A DNA stretch of 43,889 nt from NCBI RefSeq assembly GCF_000485595.1, contig NW_014577062.1, forward strand, positions 573,032 to 616,920, read 5' to 3'. The stretch's first letter is position 1; each line of letters starts with the position of its first letter. The notes under the pieces are model-generated. The model searched no databases. It was not told the DNA's origin and was given only the letters and a program-made list of their open reading frames with translations. Both the position numbers and the translations under genes were made by a program. Below are positions 1 through 12,312 of this stretch, one piece after another. Origin of the DNA: Priapulus caudatus (lineage: Eukaryota; Priapulida; Priapulimorpha; Priapulimorphida; Priapulidae).

Positions 1-18
1 CGTGCGTGTGTCGCGTCG

Positions 19-85
<67 letters not shown>

Positions 86-640
86 TGGGTGTGTGTGGTG
101 TGGGCCGGTGTAGATGCGTGCGTGCATGTGGATGTGCGTCCGCCATGTTGACGCCTGTTATTTGGGCCAAAACGCGTAATAGTTTATGACAGTACTGGCG
201 AAAATTGCACCGCACACAAAGACCTTTTGTACATTGTGAAGGCTGCTATCCGCTCGCGTGAGGCATTGTGTCTAGGCGAGTTCGGGGGGAGCCTAAGTGC
301 ACTATAGATGCGCCGATAAGACATGAGCTGATCTTTAAAACTGTTATGTTAAGAAAGATATGTGTCGATTACCGTCCCAACGCGCGTATCAAGCTGCATG
401 CAGCGCCCCCTTCGTACAACTCAAGATAGTAAATGAGCCAGAGCGAGAGTGCCATCTGACGTGGAGTTTGCGCGCGCATATGGACTGGTGCTACCATCTA
501 GCGGGAAAATATACATCTTGTGAATGACGCGTTTTTCTGTGAATGAAGACGCGCCCGCCGCGTTTCGCCTGCGTCCTGTCCGGCCTGCCTGCCAGCCGCC
601 GTCACACACTCATCGCGCATTTCTCCGTCACGCTCTACAG
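1..640 (+). other. Intron upstream of the first visible exon (partial)
   Basis: Non-coding. Holds a (GT)n tract at about 25-69 followed by (GA)n at 69-85. Nothing else is recognised. The 3' end (CTCTACAG at 633-640) is the acceptor of the IIIS5 exon, so the transcript must start outside the window. Confidence 0.85.
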
Positions 641-801
641 GCTGTGTTCGACTGCGTCATCAACTCGCTGAAGAACGTGCTCAACATATTCATCGTGTAC
701 GTGCTCTTTCACTTCATCTTCTCCGTCATCGCTGTGCAGCTCTTTAACGGAAAGTTCTGGTTCTGCACAGACGCGTCCAAGCTGCTTAAGGAGGAGTGCC
801 A
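641..801 (+). CDS. Cav2: Exon 1: IIIS5 and start of the III turret
   Basis: Translates from phase 0 as [16 protein letters not shown], then a hydrophobic S5 helix and [15 protein letters not shown]. Acceptor CTACAG ends at 640; donor GTAAGT starts at 802. It ends in phase 2 (CA|), completed by the next exon as Gln. The text is strongly Cav2-like. Confidence 0.96.
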
Positions 802-3800
802 GTAAGTGCCATCATTGCTTTAGAGCGCGTCATGAATTAACAGGGATGTGGCAGAGAGCCCGAGATAGATGCGGTAGATGGCGCCATAAATAACATCTGT
901 ACGGTAGATGGCGCCAGTATTTTAACATTAATGTGTTAGAGGGCGTTATCACCGATGTGGTAGAAAGCGCCGTTAGGTATCTCATTAGCTGCGAGCATGG
1001 TAGCGATAATTTAGATAAATACATCACATTATCGCATGACATGCGTCTAAACAGAGGAATTGCTCCGACCTGTGATTGGAGGATAAAAATAGACCCCGCC
1101 CACTTTTCCATTTTTGAAGGATAAAAATAGAATTCGTGACGTTTCGTTTCACCGGTCATAGCCGCGCGTGCATATTTGCTAATTAATTAGACTAATCGCG
1201 CTTCTATAGACTCAAAATTCACAGAGATTAAGGCTAAGTCATCATGTCTATAATAGCTAGAATTTATAGAAATGTAACTCAAATCGTTCGCTCTATATGA
1301 TAGTTAGTACACGTTCCTACCGGTCATAGCATAGCGTATGCGGCGGGAGTGGGCTGGCTCTATTTTTATCCTCCAATTACAGGACTTTATAAATTTATTG
1401 TACAGTGCCAGTGCAAAAAAAGGTTTGCAATGGGTCGCCAATAGTAAGAATCGGTAACTTCATATTCTATTTATTTATTTCCTGAACATACACATTCCTG
1501 TTGAGAAGATGTTTTGCCTCGGCGGTTAGGAACCGATTTCCCCCGCAAATTCGTATGTAAAGCAGCTATTAGATTTGTTTGATCAAAGGTGGCACATTTT
1601 GCTGGGAAATTTAGAACAACAGCATTAGACAGACCGAATTGAATCTGGATCGAACAACGTCAACACTACATGATGGCGGTTTCTATTCCGTCTTAACTGC
1701 ATTTCTACACACGCACCTTTCATCGTATTGAGTTCAAATCCTTAATGCGTCGCCGCGTGCCTTTCAGAGGGGAATATTTCGAGTTCACCGACGAAAAGCA
1801 GCCGCCGAGAGTCGAGAAGCGCGAGTGGAAGCGGCAGGATTTCCACTATGACGACGTGTTCCACTCCATGCTCACGCTGTTCGTGGTGCAGACCGGCGAA
1901 GGATGGCCAAAGTAGGCGGCCCGCCACCGCGCGCCCTCTCCTCACTCGTTGCCACAGCAGTGCTGTAACAGAACAACAAACACGACATCATTAGAAATCA
2001 GCGTTCAAACCATGCGAGCGTACATATCCGAGTATACGATGTAGACTAATGTTGAGATTGGGTTGTCGCTGGACATCGAATGGTTCTAATATTAGTCTGC
2101 ATTGGACAGAGTCGCCGCTATGGTTTTGCGAACGTAATTGTCTCAAACAATTACCAATTAATACCATGTATCAAACAATTACGCTTCGTGTGCCTTCTCT
2201 GACGTACCATGGCCTCACGAACATTGTTGTCGTGGCCGTAAATATATATTTGATGAAGCTGTGTAATCAGGAATTGTTCCGCGACGATTGGGAATGGTTG
2301 TATCGCGTTTATTGAAGCCAAACTTCAATAAACGCAAACTGTGACTTTATAATTAATAATTATATAATTATATAATATTATAATTAATAAAATTAACGGT
2401 GACTTTGATGTGTCAATGATTTGCGCACGCAGAGTACTGCAGAACTCGATGGACGCGACGAGGACGGACGAAGGCCCGCAGCCAAACTACCGCATGGAGA
2501 TGGCCTTCTTCTACATCGTCTTCTTCATCGTGTTTCCTTTCTTCTTTGTGAACATCTTCGTTGCCTTGATCATCATCACCTTCCAGGAGGAGGGAGAAAA
2601 GGAGTTATTGGACGGGGAGCTGGATAAGAATCAGGTTTGCTGCTCGAGGCCACGCGGTTGTGCTGTCTCCGGGATTCGTGACCCGGTTACGTAATCCTCG
2701 GCAACAATGTACGCTTGTTCAAACTTGACATTTCTATCTAAATTGGTTGTTTGATAGTTTTCAGAAAAGACGTGTTGTCGTCTTCCCCCGGCGTTTAAGT
2801 CACTATGCGTAATCGGTTTACGTATTTGCGGCGAGTGCATGCATTATCTTCAAGGAAAACCAGTAAAACATGTTAAGCTTATGCGAAATATTGACGCAGC
2901 ATAACGATATCCATGGACCATCTAACTTTACTTCTCAATCGTATTTGAAGGCTTCGTATAAACGGATTTTATATATTTGGTATTGTCGCGGTATATGATT
3001 TACGGTTATTGAAAATATAGAGCTTTTAAAGTAAATATGATGTAAAATTAACTGTGATTAAAATAGCTAATTAGAATAATTAATCTGGCGTTGGCCCGCG
3101 TGCGCGCTTCGCCTCAATGACGCGTCCATCCGTTACAGAAACAGTGCATTGACTTCGCTATCAACGCGCGCCCTCTAGCGCGCTATATGCCAGAGGACCA
3201 GGACTCACTGCGATACCGCATCTGGAAACTAGTCGTGTCGCGCGGCTTCGAGTGGTTCATCATGGTGATGATCTCGCTCAACACCATAGTGCTGATGATG
3301 AAGGTAGGCAGGTGGCGCGCGCGTCGCTCTGCTCGCCATGCGGGGGTTGCCAGGGGCCGAGTGTGTTCCTGGCGGCTTGGGATTAGTCCGTGCTGATACC
3401 GGCCCGACAGCCCGCCTGTTTATCTGGTCACTGTCGCTACGATAACGGATAAAGTTAATTACGTCGAGTGTATGCGAATATTGTAGTTTGGCGAGGAAAT
3501 AAAACGAGTGTAAGCCTGCTCTGTGGATGTGCAGGGTGTGTCCATCACCGATAGTTCGGTGTACGAACGACATTACATTTGCGTTTTCTTGCATTTATTT
3601 ACGAGATATCATTCTGGCGTTATTTTCATTACAATATTATGTCGAGATAGAGTTGTTTACATTTGAGTTCATTTCACAACGATATTCACGTTTGGCAATC
3701 TTATTCGTACGTAAAAAGGGTAGCTTAGTTTCTAAGTCCTGCGGTATTTCATTGCATGGTCTATATAATATGCTTACAATGTTTTTTAGCTTCGAAATTA

Positions 3801-6800
3801 TTTGTATGTTTTTCTAGATTTTAACGCTGTGCGAACGGTGCTGTAGGATTGGCAGGGTGCTCAATTAATACCCAAAAATGCAATTAAACCACAATTAATA
3901 CTCAAACTGGCTGACATCTTATGCGAAATCTAAGATGGGCTATTCATTCGATTATCAGGCGTTCGGCATTCTATTACTATCGGCACATCATGACTCGATG
4001 TAGATGAAAGAAAATCAAACCACTATAAGTGCACAGCAATGAGATATTTCTGGCTTAGATTCGGTATTGTAATGTCAATTGTCATCTGTTATAGTTAAGT
4101 ATGTTAAATGTTTACGTATGTAAATAGTTTCCGGAGGTTCTAATGAGGATTCTATTTCGGTAGTTATATCATCTTACTATCGTGAGCAAAAGCAATATTC
4201 AATGGCGAAACACATACTGAAAGACGCACATGTCCACAAGTGTTACATGTCGAAACGGGGAAAACCGTTTTGGAGAAAAATGGGTCATTGAATTTCCATC
4301 CTCACTTAAATATCCGCAATTAGATTCGTTATTGTCATATGACTGACGTGTCAGGCCAGAATCCAATTATAACAGAGTATCTGTCCCTATCACCCGATCG
4401 GCGTGTAGCAGAGTTGCTGTCACTGTCACCCCGAACTGCGCGTCGCCCAGTCACTGCGACTGTCACTCATATTTCCGTATCGCACCTCCGTTCGAGGTGG
4501 ATAACATGCCAGTGATGCCGCAGATCTACTGCACATGTGCGTTGTCCGTTTCATATAGAACGCGCGTCCATCGCACCTAGGATACGCAGATAATCGCGTA
4601 CACCGTGGACGCATGATATTTTCGCACTATGGTCTTTCAGAATGTGTTCATCATGAGAGTGTTGCTCGTGCTCCGCAACATAGCTAATCTAACACAAACT
4701 GTCATGAATGCTCTACGTGGATGCGAATTCCGCGGAAACGTGCAAATAGTGCTTCTCGATGAGTCTTGTCGGCTACCGACGTGTACGCGAACACGCTCAC
4801 GAGCTTGGTAGGTTGGTACCTGTCAACGTGATCTAGTGCACAATATGATTCGATAATTCCCAATGCGATATGATTCCACCGGTATGGCTAATTTTCGTGA
4901 TAGTAGTACACCTTCAATTGATGTATGTTAGTCACTACAGAGAATCTGGTGACAAACGAGGTCACGACACGATATCGGGAAGCTCTATTCGGGCGTGTTT
5001 GTGATGGCGTGGCTTACTTTGAACTGTCACAGCGCTCCTATTGGACACCCGAATCTGTGGAGATACGGGCAGGGAAGCGCTTACCAAAAACAATGACTTA
5101 CTCACCACCGCCGCAATTTAATTTCAATGATTTCCATTGAAAACCTCTAGACGATTATTTTCTTTTTTAACAAATTTTTGAGATTATTCACAGCGTGCAT
5201 TTTGTGACCGCTCGATCGAAGTTAACTTACACAGAAAAGCGTTTTACATAGTCAACGAAATTATTTTGGAGAATCTTGTTTCGGTCAATCACTATTCAAA
5301 ATTATTTCAAAATATAACTAAAGACACCAAAGGTATTGCATGTTGACAAACATGAGAATGCATTAATTGTTCACGCCCGGGTACAATATTGGTATTTCTC
5401 ATGGACTTGGCAACATGCCAAGTGTTGCCGCTGCATAGTAATTGTCTCAGGGTTGATATGCATGGATGTTGCGTTGAGAGAAAGCTTACTTGGAAGACGA
5501 TTAGAACGAAACTCGTAATACCCTTAAAGGCCCATAAATTACAATTAATTTGTTCCGATAATACTACGAATGAGGGTTATTCAATAGTGTTTTATTGTTA
5601 GTTGATTAAAATTATTATACCTGTAATGGTTTGAATTAGTAATGGTTGGGTTGTACATGAAGTTTAATCCGTCTAACCGTTTTCCGAGGGCAAACAATAT
5701 AAAAACGCCTATTGGGGAAAGAATTAAACCCTCCGGTTTTCGCATTCAGTGTGTAATTGGCAAGTAGCATCGTAGGAATACTTGTTATATTTGACCCATT
5801 ATTGTTTTACAATGCAACGCCACGTAAACCTCAAGCAATCCATGCAACCACCCGTGTGACAATGTATTTAAACCGGCGCCTTGTTTTCTTTCTTTCTTTT
5901 CATTTTCCTTGCCAAACAGCAGTCAGACAAGGAGAGCAATGGCACATACAAGGATGTGCTGCGATTTTTGAATATAACCTTCACCTCACTGTTTACGGTG
6001 GAGTGTATACTGAAGATGATAGCGTTTGGAGTGAGGGTAAGAGTACCTGCCTGCGAGAGAGAGGACGAAACGCCGCGGATCGCTGCGCTGTGCTGTAGTG
6101 AGGATGATTGTACCTCGCTTCGCTAATGGCGACGTCTGGCAGAGGTTTAAGCACCCTCGTGACTCCCCAATCTCATTCTGCCAATGACCATACGCAGCAG
6201 CAGAACCGCAGGGGACGTCCAACTGGGCATGTGCGAACAAAGATCGTTGGTGCAGGATCGCTGAGCTTCCGCTTGCTGGCTACCAACGGCCCAGTTGTCT
6301 ATTTCCATTTCCATTTCTGCAGTGGTCTCAACGCTAGTGCCACTATTTAACGAGCCTTTGAATAAAAGTTGCTGAAAAGTCGTCGATTTGTGCCGTATAC
6401 TGCGCAGATACCACGTGGGGTGTTGGCGTGCCCCTGTCGGTAGGTGTCACTGCGTTCTGCTGTTGCTAGTTATTGGCCGGCTGTGTATGAATGAGCACAG
6501 TGCAGTGGTGACCCATGGTGTTGTCATTAACCTCTTCTGCGGGACGTGTCACTCCCGTTTCAGCTCCTTGCACTAGTGTGTAAGCCACATCCTGTTGGAA
6601 GCTGGTCGCTCTAATCGATATGAGCTATGTCAAATAATTATCGCAATGTAGAAATTCTACGTAAATCGTTATTCAGTACGCAACGAGCAAACACGATTTC
6701 GCGCTCTCTTTAGCGACCAGCTCGCATCAGTCAAACTCCGTCCTGGGCCCACGAAATGTAGGTTGGTGTATGTGTGACGATATTTTGTAGGCTGTGAACT

Positions 6801-8045
6801 GTCTGCCACTCTTGTCAGGCTGGCGCTCTAGTCTGTTTTCCTCGAGAGTCTTGATGTGTGGGACTGGGACGGAGACTTGGCCATGGCTAAGCAACTGGCT
6901 CACTGAACCAGCATCGTCGCAAATTTGCCTGCTTCCGACTAATAAACTGCATGATGCGACAGAAAGAATCATTTTGGATTCTAATTCGTGATCGAGGGAG
7001 CGATGCCCTCGTTGGCGGCCATTTTTTAAATGTATGGCGTTTTTAGCCGTAATGTGCCAGTTGCTTTGCTGTCCCATAGTCGGTTCTTGTTAGCACATTA
7101 TTTATGTTTATGTTAATTTTCTCTCTTGTTTGCTTTTTTTCTTGCTATTGATTTGCATCCACTGGTGCCCTCTACAAACAGCCGCTTGATGAAGATACTC
7201 CCCTGATAATACTGACAGTTTTACACTACGCCAACATGGCTTTCACGATCCTTTTCTCCATCGAATGCGTTTTGAAGCTCACAGCTTACGGACCCAAGGT
7301 TAGACCTTCTCGTTATCTGGACAGGAGGTCTGAAAGGCAAATTTCATATGCGTCCAGACGCTATAGTATAAGGCTGAACAGAGGGAAGACAAAATCGAGT
7401 TCATAAATTATTTCGCAAACTTACCGAAGGATCTCGCTGCAACTGGCCATGCTGATGTTTCTGCTCGGCAGCCTCCATAGAAGAACGTCTGTTGCAAGAA
7501 GTGGGTGGGCATATCGGATTCTCTCAGCAGGGCGGCATTCCTTTCAGACCTCCTGTTTCTAAATTCAATGGTTGACTTCGTACGTTCATGTCGCGCTGCA
7601 GTGAATCAGCCTGCGTGCACCCATTCAGCACATGTGCACGCACCTTTACTCTGTCAAGTAACCGTCTGTCTCAGTCTTCTCACTAACTCACTCAGTAAGA
7701 TAATATATGCACGCGTGATAGCATGATGGATCTTTATCGAATCTGCCATGAACGAACATACTCAGTAAGCTAGGCAACACTTAGCAGTTTGCACAATACG
7801 TAAATTCGTGTGTAGCATAGCTACACTTACAAACACGAGTAGTAGTAGTTGTTGTTGTTTTGTTGTAGGTGATTTTGAAATATTAACACATCATCATAAT
7901 CGTTATTAGAAATTGTGTGTGAACGGTAATGAATAATAAAAAGCATTGCTAATACACATTCAAAATTCGCGTGATACAACTTGTAGCCGAAAGTAGTAGA
8001 TTCTAAGAAACCCAACGTATATCACACACGCGCGCACGCGCGCAC

Positions 8046-8135
<90 letters not shown>

Positions 8136-11100
8136 TATATATATATATATATATATACATATATAACATAATTATATCATATTAGACAAACATAAATGTA
8201 ACATTAATTTAACTACATGTATATTTGAGATTCTTCATATCAACGAGCATGTTCAATCACGATTGGATTCCAAGTGAGCCAGGCACTTGGATTCAATTTC
8301 AAACGGCCGTGTGATTGGATATAGGTAAATTTGTAGAGGAACCGAGTTGCTTCTCTGTAATGTACAAAGAACATGTAAACTGTTCCGTTGTGGTTTTCCA
8401 GATAGATCAGGTTAGTTATAGATTTTCCAGACAGATAAGGTGCTGCACAGTCTGAATGGGGACAGTGTTGGGCTGTGTCTGGTCTCAGCTATCATTTTAC
8501 TTTACTTTTATTCGTTATATATATATGTTGTCGCAACGCCAGTGCTTACAACGCGACCACCTGTGTGAGCATATCTACATACTCCGTTTCTTCGAGTCGC
8601 TACTATTGTTTCCCGTAGGAACCGTCTTCCACCTCGTCATATAAAGTATATATTCCTATAGTTGACTGTCACACATGCTGAACCATCCGGATGAATAATT
8701 GCTATCGTTATGATTTTCTTTGAAGCTAGACCAGTACAGCTCCACACTGAAGCAGATCAAATAATATTCCTATTATATACCTCAGATCATCTGTTTAAGG
8801 GGGTTATTTCCTAGCATGGCGTCAACGTCATTTTGACTTCTGTTGCAGAACTTACCGTTTTTCAACGCAAGCTTTGCGCACCTAGGTGTACCCAAACTCA
8901 CAACCCTGTTATATGTGATTGCCTTGTTAAGTATTCTCACTATAGTTGCCTCACACGCCTCTTCCTATTACGTTTGCTATTTTGGAATGGGTTTATTAAA
9001 AGGTATATAATAAAAATATTATTGGCCGACTGTCGGCCATGTTTGGGGCTTGAGTTTGCCTGGCTGCTGTAGTAACGTGTAGTTTGGTGTGGTACCTGTG
9101 CATGCTGCGAACGGCCGCATGTGTTATAACCATTTATAACAGAGTTTAGACAACATTTGCAATGATAATGCATTCTGTCTGCTTATCGTCAAGGATAGCG
9201 AAACTATTAGATGGATTTATGTGTTAATGAAGCTACTTAATGGGTTTACGTGCGTACTATAAACGTCTGTAGCCTACTGTTAAATGGAATATAATGCATA
9301 ACAGAAATTAGCCCGTTCTATAGCTCCAATTTTTTGTGCATTTGAGCATAGTTATGTTAGAAGAATATATATCGACGAATAAAGATTTTAACTGCGCCCT
9401 TTTTGTTCTTATAATAGCGTATAATTTATATACTTGACGATACATAGGCAAAGTACATTTAGCGACATTTTTCAAAATACAAGTAAACGTTGTAAAATGT
9501 AATGTTTAACTCATTACTTGTCGATCAAGCGTCTCCTGTGAAAGTTGGAAAATGCAGCTTGTAAGAGCACATATTATTCCTGCCATATAATAAGTTTTCG
9601 ACAATTAAAATGTTGCCAAACATTGGCCAGACCCAAAAAAATACCACAGGCCATAAGGCCACGGCCTGTACCGTAAGCATGGCAACGGTCCCCGCATCTT
9701 TGTCAACTGGCAATCAGCTTGCGCAAAAATCCATAGAGTGTACATAATAACAATGGTGGTAATAATAATAATAATAGTAACAACAATTTTTATATTACTC
9801 GGAGAGAATGCACATTTTTGATGAATAAGAATTATGATAGATATAAATTCACTCTTAGAGCCAACTCAAAGATTCTGGTAGGATGAAACATGTGTGAACT
9901 GCAATGCATTTAAAAGACTATGAAACCTTTCACAGGAGACGCAGATGTACGAATATCGTAATTTCTCTATAGCTCACCTTCTTGTGTTCGATTGCAATCG
10001 TTGGTCAGCGCATAGCCCGCGGTTTGTATGTAGTCGGAACTGACCGATCTAGATTTTTTTCGAGTAATGGTGATATGAGAGAATAGTGATAAAATAACTG
10101 TTAAATCTCATTCTATGATAACGAAATTTTCGTTATCCTATTGTGAGAGAGTTGTGTCTAGATCGAAATTAATTAAACGTTCTTTGTTCGTAAGGCTTGT
10201 GTATTTACTTGTGCCCTTTGCGTGAAACGACTACCGTGCATTGCTCCTGGTACGTCCTCCATTGATGTCTGATGTTTCTGTCGTGTAACCTCAGAATCGG
10301 GGGACGGGGTAATGCAGGGTAACCAACTGCTTGCGTAACGTGGTTCTTGTTGTTGTTTCCTAAACTATAGAACTACTTTAAGGATTTGTGGAATTCGTTT
10401 GACTTCTTCACTGTAATTGGCAGTATTGTAGATGCAGTCCTAGATCATTTCGAGGACCCTGCCAGAAAGGTAAACCCCACGACTGTTGTGCTGGAAGATG
10501 TCGCCATCTACAAGCTGCCGTCTGCCTGCTGTGCTTAAACCTACTGGCTGCGTGTTCCTTTAGTTTCCCCCTTTGTTCTGCTTGTGGGTCAGGGCCACTG
10601 GCGATGACATTGCTCTCCCCGTCGAGTTTATTTGCTAGTCACACGTGCCTCTCGTACGTGTCGATCATTGTTGCGTCACATGATCGAACAGTGACGTGTG
10701 TGTAACGCGAGCGTGATGTCATCGCACGGGGGCGCTGACGCATGCGTCACCAGGGGACAAAAAGGACTGCACGTGTATGCGCCCACCTATAGTTATTCGC
10801 CGGGAGGTAGCTGCTGGTGGCTTTTGCATTGCTGTTCACTCTGGTGTGTCTGTTTCTAGAACTACTACAGAGATTCATGGAACATCTTCGATTTCGTCAT
10901 AGTGGTCGGGAGTATTGCCGATGTAGTGATAACCGAGTCACAGGTAGTGCGTATCACTTTCGGATTTGTGCACATGCCTTGGTAAGTGCATTGTGGCTTA
11001 AAAAGATCCTGCTATTGCCTGTGCAGGGGTGCTGCCGCTAGCCCACACGCGCCAAATAACCTTTTGTTGTTACAGACTTTCTCGGCTAAAACTTCGCCCA

Positions 11101-12253
11101 TTCGTGTTTAGTAGCGCTAACGCGATGCGCCTTGCTTTTCGGTGTAGCAGATATTCTCTCGAAAAAAATGACTTCATGCTCAGACTTCTTATAGAAAGGA
11201 CGTATCTTCGAGCACCCACTGTCGCGTGATCGTAGGTCTTTTAATGCCATAATGCAGTTTCTAGGGTATTTCCCTAAAGTTCGACTGGCGAATTTGTTGA
11301 TACTAAGGTAACTGTCAACTGCCAGGTATCCCCGAAGCGCCGTCTATAAGTTGTCTGCCTGGTTACACGTCTCCTTTCTAGCTGAGGCCATCTGTATGTA
11401 CTCCTCTCTCTTTAACGTGAGAAAGTGCGAGCGTGCGTACGCGCGTGTGTGTTGCATGCGTTTCCTCTGTGCACGTCTCTCTAGCCTGTTATTCTTTGTT
11501 CAAGCGCACTCCAAAATTGTGCAGGTCAGCCCGTTGTAGCGTTCTCTACATGGCTAACTGTCCTGTTTATTGTCACGATGCCACTCTGCTATCGTTTGAG
11601 CTGGACTGGAATCCCTCATTAAATATGTATATATACTCATTAGCTAAGAAAAAGAATGTTTGCTGTCTTTGTCCGTGTAGGTCGTTCGTACAGTCGTCAA
11701 ACCTTACCGTCGCAATTGCAACAGTGTTATCAATACTTTTAGCTGTCCCGAAAATAAGAACAATTTCACAACGCAAAGGCATAGATAGACGTGAAATCTA
11801 CTCTATACACGGTCAGTAACTAAAGTGAATCAGTCCGATGGAACGTTGGTTTATTCTGCCGCCAATGTTGCTCATATAGAACAGGTTATCTCGAGGAAAT
11901 GCTTGTAACGGGCTGTATGCGTGAACGCTCCCGCATCGTAAACAGCTAGAGTTATACCCTACCAACCGATGCATATATATATTTATATCTACATAGAGCC
12001 GTAGCTGTGTCTGTGTTAGCGAGAGCGCACCTGTCCGCATGCAGGCTGTAGAGAAAACAGATAATTGCTCTTAGTGCTACGCGCAGCTTAGAGCTTCAGC
12101 AATGGCTTTACTGGGATCAGCCGACCTCGCTGCTTCCCCCTCTAGATCTGTTACGATGTAAATGCATCTTAGATATAGAGCTTATACGTCAATGAGCAGC
12201 CCCTTCGCGTCTTATTTCACGTGTATTGACCTCATCTAAACGCTGATGTCTAC

Positions 12254-12312
<59 letters not shown>

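Larger units (their letters stand above)
7299..10370 (+). other. Intron 5
   Basis: 3.1 kb. Contains the CA/TA microsatellite at about 8027-8164 and one copy of a dispersed repeat at about 9761-9848. No further exon was recognised. Confidence 0.75.

Noticed and set aside
4629-4811. Possible extra exon with acceptor TTTCAG and hydrophobic text
   Set aside because: No resemblance to any Cav segment, no fitting donor, and the IVS1-IVS2 sequence is complete without it.
8027-8164. Regular repeats considered as a CRISPR array or promoter
   Set aside because: Plain dinucleotide microsatellite in a eukaryotic intron; no spacers.
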